5,360 bases of DNA from Actinomycetes bacterium (GTDB lineage Bacteria; Actinomycetota; Acidimicrobiia; Acidimicrobiales; Microtrichaceae): positions 1-5,360 of the forward strand of contig JAEZFI010000086.1 of assembly GCA_023437745.1 (NCBI GenBank), in the 5' to 3' direction. The notes under the pieces are model-generated. The model worked only from the letters and a program-made list of their open reading frames with translations. It had not been told where the DNA came from and made no database searches. The position numbers and the translations under genes are program-made. This document shows positions 1 through 5,360 of the stretch, piece after piece; the first letter of the stretch is position 1, and every line of letters begins with the position of its first letter.

Positions 1-46
1 GGGGGCCGCCCCCCTCGCCCGGGCCAGGGTCGGAGGCGTGGCGCCG
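1..46. other. Short non-coding left edge, downstream of the VOC gene
   Basis: This stretch follows the stop codon of the leftward VOC gene and runs off the window. It is almost entirely G and C. A 5-bp G/C inverted repeat (1-5 against 9-13, 3-nt loop) and the palindrome GCCCGGGC (17-24) could fold. There is no T-run on the minus strand after them, so an intrinsic terminator cannot be claimed. I see no gene here. Confidence 0.4.
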
Positions 47-475
47 TCAGGGCAACGGGGGTTGGACGGCCTCCACCGTCAGCTTCACCTCTTGGCCGTA
101 GGCGATCTCGATGTTGTGGCCGTCGGGGTCCGTGATGATCCCCCAGTAGCCGACGGGTGGACCGTCGTCGCACGGTCCGACCACCTCGTAGCCCTCCTCC
201 GTGGCGGTGACGAGTCGGTGGTCCACCTCCTCACGGCTGGCGACGCCGATGCCGAGGTGTGCCCAACCGCCCAGGTGGTCGGTCACGTGCGTCTCCAGGA
301 GCACGACGACGAACGGCCGCGTGAGGTCCGAGATCCAGGCGATGCCCTTGCCGTCGTGGTCGGAGCGACGGTGCACGACGACCATGTCGGCGTAGCGGGC
401 GTAGAAGTCGATCGAGCGGTCCAGATCGGCGACGGGGAGGGCCAGGTGACTGAGTCCGAGGTCGGTGATGCCCAT
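47..475 (-). CDS. VOC-family (glyoxalase / extradiol dioxygenase fold) single-domain protein
   Basis: A 142-residue protein with the two beta-alpha-beta-beta-beta modules of the vicinal oxygen chelate superfamily. Module 1 opens with LSHLALPVADLDRSIDFY (residues 8-25) and module 2 with GGWAHLGIGV (69-78). The end is YWGIITDPDGHNIEIAYG (110-127). His10, His73 and Glu123 fall where VOC metalloenzymes place their 2-His-1-carboxylate metal ligands, and Tyr110 precedes the DPDG turn as in type I extradiol dioxygenases. A metal-dependent enzyme is therefore likely: dioxygenase, lyase, isomerase or resistance-type. The reaction cannot be told. The chosen ATG is at 475. An in-frame ATG at 487 would add MLAA and has a somewhat better upstream GGGAT, so the start is uncertain. 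It is probably the last gene of the leftward unit, 70 nt after the luciferase-like gene. It has no signal peptide and is cytoplasmic. Confidence 0.88.
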   Translation of the reverse strand: MGITDLGLSHLALPVADLDRSIDFYARYADMVVVHRRSDHDGKGIAWISDLTRPFVVVLLETHVTDHLGGWAHLGIGVASREEVDHRLVTATEEGYEVVGPCDDGPPVGYWGIITDPDGHNIEIAYGQEVKLTVEAVQPPLP

Positions 476-525
476 GGCCGCCAGCATGGCCGATCCCGGA
501 GCACCCCTGGGACCGCTCGCCGGCG

Positions 526-541
526 GCCCGGAATCCCGGGC
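526..541 (-). other. Hairpin between the luciferase-like and VOC genes
   Basis: A 6-bp inverted repeat, GCCCGG-AATC-CCGGGC on the plus strand, begins 4 nt after the stop codon of the luciferase-like gene. No U-tract follows on the minus strand, so it is not a classical intrinsic terminator. It could stabilise the upstream mRNA end, cause partial termination that lowers VOC expression, or be chance in GC-rich DNA. Confidence 0.3.
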
Positions 542-545
542 GATC

Positions 546-1952
546 TCAGCGGAGCATCGAGCCCAGGGTGGTCCCGTCGCCCACCGCGCCCTCGTCCGCG
601 ATGCGCTCCAGCAGCTCCTGTCCGGCCTCGTTCTGGGCCAGGTCGACCAGCTGCTTCGGGATCGCCTTGATCTCGTAGCCCTCCGGCATCTCGGGGACGC
701 GGTCGGCCCCGAGGGCCGCCTTGCGGGCGAACGCCTGCTCGATGAGCGGTCCGAAGCGCTCCTCCCGCCGCCGGACGTGCGCCTCGTCGCGCTCGGCGAA
801 CTCCGGGAGGATCTCGGTGCCGAACCGCTCCAGGCTCTCCATGATGTGCTCGTGCCGGTTCCGTCCGGCCTGGAGCACGAAGATGATCTGGTCGACGCCG
901 GCCGCCTCGAACCGGCGGAGGTAGTCACGCACCTGGTCCGGCGTCCCGACCGCGCCGCGCAGGCCCGTGGTGTCGCCCGAGGCGATCTTGGCGCCGAGCG
1001 TCTCGTTGCGGACCGCCATCTCCGTCGCCGCCTCCCGTGCCGCCCGGGCCTCGGCGACCGCGGCGTCGGGGGAGTACCCCATCGCCGTGCGCCGCTCGAC
1101 GTACTCGTCCCAGACGTTCGTCGCGGCGGGGCGATGCGTGCCGAACACGTAGTAGTGGGCGAGGGAGTAGCCGAAGAAGTTGGCGCCCTCGATCCCGCGG
1201 GCGAGCGCCTCCTCCTCGTCGGGGTGGACCATCATCGGGGTCACGCAGGCGACCTGCGGGTTCACGACCTGGCCGACCGGGACGCAGCGCTCCGCGAGCG
1301 TCGTCTCGTAGTCGTGCAACCAGCGGGCGGCCTCCTCGGGGTCGATGAACGCGAAGCTCAGCGCCCCGATGCCCTTCTCGGCGGCCAGCAGGATGGTGTC
1401 CCGACGCGAGCAGGCGACCCACAGCGGTGGGTGCGGGGCCTGCAGGGGCTTCGGCACGACGTTGCGCGGCGGCACCGTGCAATAGGTCCCCTCGTGCCCG
1501 GTGAACGGCGTCTCGGTCATGCACCGGAGGGCGACCTCCAGCCCCTCCAGCCACTGCTCCCGCTTGGTGAGCATGTCGATGCCGAAGCCGCCCATCTCGG
1601 TGTCCGAGCCCGACTCGCCGGAGCCGAACTCCACCCGGCCTCCCGACACGAGGTCGAGCGTGGCCACCCGCTCGGCGGTGCGGACCGGGTGGTTGTAGCC
1701 CGGCGCCGTCTGGATGATGCCGTGTCCGAGCCGGATGTTCCGTGTGCGCTGGGAGGCCGCGGCCAGGAACACCTCCGGTGCGCTGCTGTGGCTGTACTCC
1801 TCGAGGAAGTGGTGCTCGACCTCCCAGACGTAGTGGAAGCCGACGCGGTCGGCCAGCTCCACCTGGTCGAGGGCGTCCTGGAGCAGCTGGTGCTCGGCGT
1901 CGGGCGACCAGGGGCGGGGGAGCTGGTGCTCGTAGAAGATGCCGAACTTCAT
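546..1952 (-). CDS. LLM class flavin-dependent oxidoreductase (bacterial-luciferase-like monooxygenase)
   Basis: A 468-residue TIM-barrel flavin enzyme of the bacterial luciferase-like family. It starts with MKFGIFYEHQLPRPW. Next come VELADRVGFHYVWEVEHHF (residues 31-49), whose EHHF is typical of the LuxA-like branch, and SSAPEVFLAAASQRTRNIRLGHGI (56-79). ATLDLVSGGRVEFGSGES (97-114) marks the flavin-side strand and loop, and PKPLQAPHPPLWVA (167-180) is the conserved mid-barrel segment. Family members use reduced flavin and O2 to oxygenate small organic substrates. FMNH2 from a partner reductase is more likely here than F420. At 468 residues it exceeds the usual 330-380. Roughly residues 380-468 form a charged, predicted helical tail beyond the barrel. 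The ATG at 1952 overlaps the upstream gene's TGA as ATGA, which implies translational coupling. No flavin reductase gene is visible. Confidence 0.93.
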   Translation of the reverse strand: MKFGIFYEHQLPRPWSPDAEHQLLQDALDQVELADRVGFHYVWEVEHHFLEEYSHSSAPEVFLAAASQRTRNIRLGHGIIQTAPGYNHPVRTAERVATLDLVSGGRVEFGSGESGSDTEMGGFGIDMLTKREQWLEGLEVALRCMTETPFTGHEGTYCTVPPRNVVPKPLQAPHPPLWVACSRRDTILLAAEKGIGALSFAFIDPEEAARWLHDYETTLAERCVPVGQVVNPQVACVTPMMVHPDEEEALARGIEGANFFGYSLAHYYVFGTHRPAATNVWDEYVERRTAMGYSPDAAVAEARAAREAATEMAVRNETLGAKIASGDTTGLRGAVGTPDQVRDYLRRFEAAGVDQIIFVLQAGRNRHEHIMESLERFGTEILPEFAERDEAHVRRREERFGPLIEQAFARKAALGADRVPEMPEGYEIKAIPKQLVDLAQNEAGQELLERIADEGAVGDGTTLGSMLR

Positions 1953-3109
1953 GCCGCGGTCCCTTGCGCCTGCGCCCGGATCTCGGCGACGGTGGGGTCG
2001 TGCCAGGTGCCGTCGGGGCGGCGGTGGCTGGTGCCCACGGCGTCGAAGCGCTCGAGGAGCTCGTCGGTGTCCCGCCGTCCGGCCAGCGCCCGCCGCACCT
2101 CCCGCCAGGTGGCGTCCAGCAGGTTGGTCCGCCGCGGGCCGCGCTGGTCGGCCACGGCGGGATCCCAGATGGCGGCGAGCACGTCCTCGCCCCGGTGCCG
2201 GCGCCCACCGTCGCCGACCAGCGTGCGGTCGCGCAGCTCGGTGAGGGCGGTGCGGAGGTAGTCGACATGGGGCGTCTCGTCCGCCCGGATGCAGGCCACG
2301 ACGCGTGCCGCCTCGCCGTCGCCCGCGACGAGGTCGCGGTCGGACAGCACCGCTTCGGCCCAGGCGAAGCCGTGGAACGCCGAGATCTCGATGAGCACCA
2401 GACGCACCATGCGCTCGATGAGCGTCTCGACGTCGAGGTCGACGTCGTCGGGGAGCCGGCGGTGCGCCAGGGCGGCGGCCCGCATGGCGGCGGGATCCGG
2501 CGCCGAGCCCCCCGGTGGCGTGATGCCCATCCGCTCCAGCATCAGGGCGGTCTCGTCCCGGGTGACGGGATGCTCGAAGGCGATGTCCCGGGCGGCGAAC
2601 CACATCTCGTCGTGCCCGATCGCCGTGGCGCCCGGCTCGCCCGCCTCGTCGCAGGCATGGGCCTCGATCAGCCCGCGGTCGAGGTGCCCCAGCGCCGTCT
2701 CCCCGATGTCCTCGTCGAAGTGGCGCTGGAGGTCCTCGACGACCGTGTAGCGGAGGAAGGCGCCGAAGCCCTCGACCGTGCCGATCCTGGACAACGTGGC
2801 GATGACCGGCTCGGGGGCGCCCGCCTCGATGAGGAGCCGCGACTGCTCGACGTTGGGGTAGGGGCTGGGGAACTCGTCGATGCCGATGTCGACGAGCTCG
2901 GTCCCGAAGGTCGCCGTGTGGTGCGCCTGCCAGGCGGCGATGGCGGGGACGCGGTGCAACGTGCGCGGCGACACGTAGCTGCCGTCCGCGGCCAGGCCGC
3001 CGTGGCAGCGCGCGCCGTCGGCCAGCAGCGGCTCCAGGTCCGGGTGGGTCGCGAGGAGCTCGGCCGGCTCGTAGCGGAGCTGGTCGGTCGGTGTCGTGGT
3101 CGTCGGCAT
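1949..3109 (-). CDS. Unidentified 386-aa protein with a possible ferritin-like di-iron motif
   Basis: I do not recognise the family. The protein has 386 residues, is acidic and mostly helical in appearance, and has no signal peptide or membrane segment. Residues 225-295 contain LIEISAFHGFAWAEAVL, then about 30 residues, then ADETPHVDYL. Glu241 and Asp277-Glu278-x-x-His281 are separated by 35 residues, fitting the E-X28-37-DExxH half-signature of ferritin-like di-iron carboxylate oxygenases. A matching first half is not clear. Glu125, Glu149/His151 and His166-Asp167-Glu168 are candidates, but no second DExxH exists. A di-iron oxygenase or partner is therefore inference. The ATG at 3109 is supported by AGGGGGA (minus strand) 5 nt upstream and by the promoter and inverted repeat beyond it. 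It is the first gene of the leftward unit and overlaps the luciferase-like gene by 4 nt, so a shared pathway is likely. Confidence 0.85.
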   Translation of the reverse strand: MPTTTTPTDQLRYEPAELLATHPDLEPLLADGARCHGGLAADGSYVSPRTLHRVPAIAAWQAHHTATFGTELVDIGIDEFPSPYPNVEQSRLLIEAGAPEPVIATLSRIGTVEGFGAFLRYTVVEDLQRHFDEDIGETALGHLDRGLIEAHACDEAGEPGATAIGHDEMWFAARDIAFEHPVTRDETALMLERMGITPPGGSAPDPAAMRAAALAHRRLPDDVDLDVETLIERMVRLVLIEISAFHGFAWAEAVLSDRDLVAGDGEAARVVACIRADETPHVDYLRTALTELRDRTLVGDGGRRHRGEDVLAAIWDPAVADQRGPRRTNLLDATWREVRRALAGRRDTDELLERFDAVGTSHRRPDGTWHDPTVAEIRAQAQGTAA

Positions 3110-3114
3110 CTGTT

Positions 3115-3121
3115 CCCCCTG
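3115..3121 (-). promoter_or_regulatory. Strong ribosome binding site for the 386-aa protein gene
   Basis: On the minus strand the sequence reads near-consensus AGGGGGA-like purines followed by AACAG and the ATG at 3109. This fixes the start and rules out the longer in-frame reading that extends right to 3388 through the promoter and regulator gene. Confidence 0.75.
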
Positions 3122-3127
3122 GCCGCG

Positions 3128-3147
3128 TGTATACCGACGAGTATACA
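3128..3147. promoter_or_regulatory. Perfect inverted repeat, probable operator of the TetR-type regulator
   Basis: TGTATAC (3128-3134) and GTATACA (3141-3147) are perfect reverse complements separated by CGACGA. The repeat totals 20 bp in the 106-bp gap between the divergent TetR gene and the leftward unit. TetR proteins usually bind inverted repeats in exactly this arrangement and regulate both directions. The site covers the leftward -10 box and start of transcription, so binding should block it. Each arm also contains the self-palindrome GTATAC, with the two copies 12 bp apart. It is a conspicuous A/T-containing patch in very GC-rich DNA. Which protein binds it is inference. Confidence 0.72.
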
Positions 3148-3168
3148 ACTCCGTGCCGCCGGTGTGAG
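3140..3168 (-). promoter_or_regulatory. Predicted leftward promoter for the 386-aa / luciferase-like / VOC unit
   Basis: On the minus strand, TATACT (plus positions 3140-3145) matches the -10 consensus at 5 of 6. It lies 17 bp from CTCACA (3163-3168), which matches TTGACA at 4 of 6. Transcription would start near 3133, giving a leader of about 24 nt that just contains the ribosome binding site. The -10 lies inside the inverted repeat. Confidence 0.5.
3142..3147 (+). promoter_or_regulatory. Possible rightward -10 box for the TetR-type regulator
   Basis: TATACA on the plus strand matches the -10 consensus at 4 of 6 and lies in the right arm of the inverted repeat. The hexamer 17 bp upstream (CTGGCC) is a poor -35. 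If it is used, the regulator would have a leader of roughly 60 nt and would be autoregulated. Another rightward promoter in this gap is possible. Confidence 0.28.
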
Positions 3169-3215
3169 CTGTGACCTTCGGCCCATGCCGATGGCCGCAA
3201 CGGTAGGGTCGAAGG

Positions 3216-3812
3216 GTGATCCCCCCTCCCGCGAGGACCCAGCTGCCGCGCGACGAGCGTCGGGCCCAGATCCTCCGCGCCGCGGCCTTCGCCTTCGCCC
3301 GGGAGGGCTTCGCCGCCACCTCCGTCGACGAGGTCGCGAAGTCGGCGGGGATCACCAAGCTGATCGTGTACCGCCACTTCGAGTCCAAGGCCGACCTCTA
3401 CCGGGCGATCCTCGACGAGGTCACCGTCCGCCTGGCCGAGGAGTGGGAGTCGGCGACGACCGAGCAGCACACGCGAGGTGCCGCCGTCCGGACGCTGCTC
3501 ACCGTCGGCCGGGCCAACCCCGACGGGTTCCGGTTGCTCTTCGTCCATGCTGCCCGCGAGACGGAGTTCGCGCCCTACGCCGCCGAGATCCGTGCGCTGC
3601 AGACCGGCCTCGCCGAGGAGCTGCTCGCGCCGCTCGGTCTCGACGACGACCTCCGGCGCTGGGCGACGACCGTGATCGTGGACCACCTCGTCGTGGCGGT
3701 GCTGGCCTGGCTGGACATCGGCGACGCCGCCCGGGACGCCGAGTGGACGGAGCTGGTGACGCGCGGGCTCCGCGCCGAGATCGAGACCTGGGTCGGCGCC
3801 GCGACGCCCTGA
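3216..3812 (+). CDS. TetR/AcrR-family transcriptional regulator
   Basis: A 198-residue one-component regulator of normal TetR length. The N-terminal DNA-binding domain spans about residues 12-60: RRAQILRAAAFAFAREGF, then TSVDEVAKSAGITKLIVYRHF with the helix-turn-helix at about 35-55, then ESKADLYRAIL. The rest is a helical ligand-binding and dimerisation domain with GFRLLFVHAARETEF (104-118) and the hydrophobic VIVDHLVVAVLAWLDIG (153-169). Its ligand cannot be predicted. The start is GTG at 3216, with AGGG 7 nt upstream at 3205-3208; nearby ATGs at 3185 and 3191 are out of frame. It is transcribed away from the oxygenase unit. The inverted repeat at 3128-3147 is its likely operator, suggesting repression of that unit and autoregulation. 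Its stop lies 2 nt from that of the convergent oxidoreductase gene. Confidence 0.94.
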   Translation: MIPPPARTQLPRDERRAQILRAAAFAFAREGFAATSVDEVAKSAGITKLIVYRHFESKADLYRAILDEVTVRLAEEWESATTEQHTRGAAVRTLLTVGRANPDGFRLLFVHAARETEFAPYAAEIRALQTGLAEELLAPLGLDDDLRRWATTVIVDHLVVAVLAWLDIGDAARDAEWTELVTRGLRAEIETWVGAATP

Positions 3813-3814
3813 GC

Positions 3815-4711
3815 TCAGTTCTCCAGGGGTCGGACGGCGGCGTCCAACGCTTCGAGCTCCCCGGTGATGTCGCGCATCGGCGCGATGGGCGCGGCGACGA
3901 ACTTCGACGCGCCCACCTCCACGAACCGCTCCACCAGCTCGGCCAGCGCCGCCGGTGACGCCGCGACCAGCTCGGCGGGGTCCACCTCCGGTCGGCGCTG
4001 GGCGAACATTGCGAGGACGCGTTCGTCGATCGGCCCGTCGGCGTAGGGGATCAGCACCCCGAAGTGCTCGGGGTCGATGGCGCGGTCGTGGTCGGCGGCG
4101 ACCCGGTTGACCTCGGCGATGCCGGTGCGCACGTCGTCCACGGTCACGAAGCTGGGGAGCCAGCCGTCGGCCGACCGGCCCACCCGCCGCAGCTCCGACG
4201 GTGCGATGCCGCCCATCCAGACCTCGAGGGGCTGCTGGGCGGGCCGGGGGCGGATCGTGACCCCGTCGAGCCGGAAGTGCGCGCCGTCGTGGTGGACGTC
4301 GTCCTCGGTCCACAGCCGGCGGATCAGCGCGAGCGACTCGTCGAAGATCGCCGCCCGCTCCTCCCGGCGCACCCCGAACGCCTGGTGCTCGGCGGCGTTG
4401 GCGACACCGAGGCCGAAGGCCGGGAGCAGGCGGCCGGCGGAGAGGACGTCGAGGCTCGCGAGCTCCTTCGCCGTGACCACCGGGTTCCGGCCGGGCAGGA
4501 CCATCACGCTCATCCCGAACTTGAGGCGCTCGGTCCGGGCGGCCGCCATGGCCATCGCGATCGTCGGCGCGGGTCCGGGCCCGTTCAGCCGCTCCGACAC
4601 CCACAGGGAGTCGAACCGCAGACGCTCGAGCTCGTCGACGAGGTGGCGGAATCGGTCCTGGTCGTCGACGCCGCTGCGCCCACCCAGGTTGAACCCGACC
4701 CGCACCTTCAC
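3815..4711 (-). CDS. LLM class oxidoreductase, probably F420-dependent
   Basis: A 298-residue luciferase-like TIM barrel of the shorter type found in actinobacterial F420 oxidoreductases. Visible landmarks are VDELERLRFDSLWVSERL (residues 25-42), LKFGMSVMVLPGRNPVVTAKELASLDVLSAGR (63-94) and the glycine-rich FGLGVANAAEHQAFG (99-113). RPRPAQQPLEVWMGG (154-168) and RRVGRSADGWLPSF (175-188) follow. The NP-x-x-x-AKE-x-ASLD-x-LS-x-GR run and GR-x-ADGW are standard for the family. Such enzymes transfer hydride to or from F420; no substrate can be assigned. The start is GTG at 4711 with AGGG 7 nt upstream; a GTG two codons in is an alternative. It lies 50 nt downstream of the SDR gene on the same strand, so co-transcription is likely. 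It differs clearly from the longer luciferase-like protein and is not a recent duplicate. Confidence 0.92.
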   Translation of the reverse strand: MKVRVGFNLGGRSGVDDQDRFRHLVDELERLRFDSLWVSERLNGPGPAPTIAMAMAAARTERLKFGMSVMVLPGRNPVVTAKELASLDVLSAGRLLPAFGLGVANAAEHQAFGVRREERAAIFDESLALIRRLWTEDDVHHDGAHFRLDGVTIRPRPAQQPLEVWMGGIAPSELRRVGRSADGWLPSFVTVDDVRTGIAEVNRVAADHDRAIDPEHFGVLIPYADGPIDERVLAMFAQRRPEVDPAELVAASPAALAELVERFVEVGASKFVAAPIAPMRDITGELEALDAAVRPLEN

Positions 4712-4730
4712 ACGCGCACCCTACCGGCGG

Positions 4731-4745
4731 CCGTCGCCCCGACGG
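4731..4745 (-). other. Small hairpin in the SDR-LLM intergenic gap
   Basis: CCGTCG-CCC-CGACGG is a perfect 6-bp inverted repeat in the 50-nt gap between the SDR stop and the F420-type oxidoreductase start. No U-tract follows on the minus strand. It may be an intercistronic mRNA structure or a chance product of GC-rich sequence. Confidence 0.22.
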
Positions 4746-4761
4746 TCAGAACGCGCAGCGG

Positions 4762-5360
4762 TCAGCGGATGGTCCAGCCGCCGTCGACGGCGAGCGTCTG
4801 ACCGCACACGTAGCGGGAGGCGGAGGACGCCAGGTAGAGCAGCGCGCCGTCGAGCTCGTCGACCTCGCCGGGCCGGCCCATCGGGCAGTTGCGTTGGATG
4901 AAGTCGCGACCCGAGTCGGCCTCGAACATCTCGGCCTGGGTCATCTCGGAGAGGAACCATCCCGGCGCGATGGCGTTCACCCTGACGCCCTTGCGCGCCC
5001 ACTGGGCGCCCAGCTCCCGCGTCAGGTTCACCACGCCGCCCTTCGACGCGCAGTACGCGGCCTGCTTGACCGGCGCGGCCGCCACGAGCCCGAGGACGGA
5101 CGCGATGTTGACGATCGAGCCGGACCTCGCGGCGATCATGTGCCGGCCGGCCTGCTGGCTGAGCGCGAACAACCCGACGAGGTTGACGTCGAGGGTCCGC
5201 CGGAAGTCGTCGAGGGGCTCGTCCTCCGCCGGCACGACGTGACCGACGCCGGCGTTGTTCACCAGCACGTCGATGCGACCGAACCGCTCCACGGTGGTCG
5301 CCACCACGTCCGCCGTCGCGTCCGGGTCGGCGACGTCGGCGGGCAGGGGGAGGATCCGGT
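4762..5360 (-). CDS. SDR family NAD(P)-dependent oxidoreductase (N-terminus beyond the window)
   Basis: The frame stays open to the right edge, giving 198 visible residues of a protein probably about 250 long. The N-terminal Rossmann TGxxxGxG cofactor motif lies outside. The visible part begins with RILPLPADVADPDATADV, where the Asp-Val pair matches the adenine-contact strand of classical SDRs. FGRIDVLVNNAG follows, with NNAG at visible residues 34-37. The catalytic set is Asn59, Ser87, Tyr102 and Lys106 (YCASK), then NAIAPGW and the C-terminal CGQTLAVDGGWTIR typical of FabG-like enzymes. It likely interconverts an alcohol and a ketone using NAD(P)H; the substrate is unknown. An internal GTG at 5307 is not the start, because conserved SDR sequence continues upstream of it. 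It precedes the F420-type oxidoreductase by 50 nt on the same strand, so the two are probably co-transcribed. Confidence 0.94.
   Translation of the reverse strand, partial: RILPLPADVADPDATADVVATTVERFGRIDVLVNNAGVGHVVPAEDEPLDDFRRTLDVNLVGLFALSQQAGRHMIAARSGSIVNIASVLGLVAAAPVKQAAYCASKGGVVNLTRELGAQWARKGVRVNAIAPGWFLSEMTQAEMFEADSGRDFIQRNCPMGRPGEVDELDGALLYLASSASRYVCGQTLAVDGGWTIR

Noticed and set aside
1885..1932. Two copies of the 12-mer AGCTGGTGCTCG (1885-1896 and 1921-1932).
   Set aside because: Both fall within the luciferase-like gene and encode the repeated residues EHQL at 8-11 and 20-23. This is a coding coincidence rather than a DNA repeat element.
465..2261. A plus-strand open frame of about 598 codons antisense to the luciferase-like gene.
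   Set aside because: The composition is that of a codon-position shadow of the minus-strand gene. It has no recognisable domain and no plausible ribosome binding site.
3110..3388. Extension of the 386-aa protein upstream to a start at 3388.
   Set aside because: The added sequence would overlap the TetR gene antisense and run through the promoter and inverted repeat. The ATG at 3109 has an excellent ribosome binding site.
1742..3958. A plus-strand open frame of about 738 codons.
   Set aside because: It is antisense to the luciferase-like and 386-aa protein genes and out of frame with the TetR gene. The translation is Arg/Gly/Pro-rich with no family resemblance.
546..4604. A minus-strand open frame of about 1352 codons spanning most of the window.
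   Set aside because: Only its last 468 codons (from the ATG at 1952) look like a protein. The rest is low-complexity Arg/Pro/Ala/Gly sequence antisense to or out of frame with clear genes and crosses the promoter region. It is a product of high GC content.
4064..4901. Plus-strand open frames antisense to the F420-type oxidoreductase and SDR genes.
   Set aside because: They lie opposite strongly supported genes, have no recognisable motifs and show the biased composition of GC-driven spurious frames.

Overview
The window is very GC-rich, with almost every third codon position G or C. It carries two luciferase-like (LLM) oxidoreductases, one of them of the type usually assigned to the deazaflavin F420, plus an SDR, a TetR-type regulator and a VOC-fold protein. 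Together these point to a chromosomal segment of a high-GC actinobacterium (Mycobacteriales- or Acidimicrobiia-like). That placement is inference from composition and gene families. No rRNA, tRNA, mobile element, CRISPR array or phage gene is visible.

Layout, left to right. Positions 47-475 (minus) encode a single-domain VOC/glyoxalase-fold protein. Positions 546-1952 (minus) encode a long bacterial-luciferase-like flavin monooxygenase. Positions 1949-3109 (minus) encode a 386-residue protein I cannot name, with an E-X35-DExxH signature suggestive of a ferritin-like di-iron protein. The last two overlap by 4 nt (ATGA). With the VOC gene downstream they look like one three-gene unit transcribed leftward from about position 3133. 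Positions 3216-3812 (plus) encode a divergent TetR-family regulator. The 106 bp between it and the unit contain a perfect inverted repeat, TGTATAC-N6-GTATACA (3128-3147), lying on the best leftward -10 box. Positions 3815-4711 (minus) encode an F420-type LLM oxidoreductase, whose stop codon sits 2 nt from that of the regulator. Positions 4762 to the right edge (minus) hold an SDR dehydrogenase missing its N-terminus.

The simplest reading is a small catabolic or detoxification locus. A TetR repressor probably senses a small hydrophobic molecule and controls its own gene and a leftward oxygenase unit (putative di-iron protein, flavin monooxygenase, VOC enzyme). A second leftward unit (SDR, then F420-type oxidoreductase) ends against the regulator gene and could add redox steps. 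The substrate cannot be read from the sequence. The least described component is the 386-residue protein and its coupling to the luciferase-like enzyme. I see no evidence for an entirely new kind of system.
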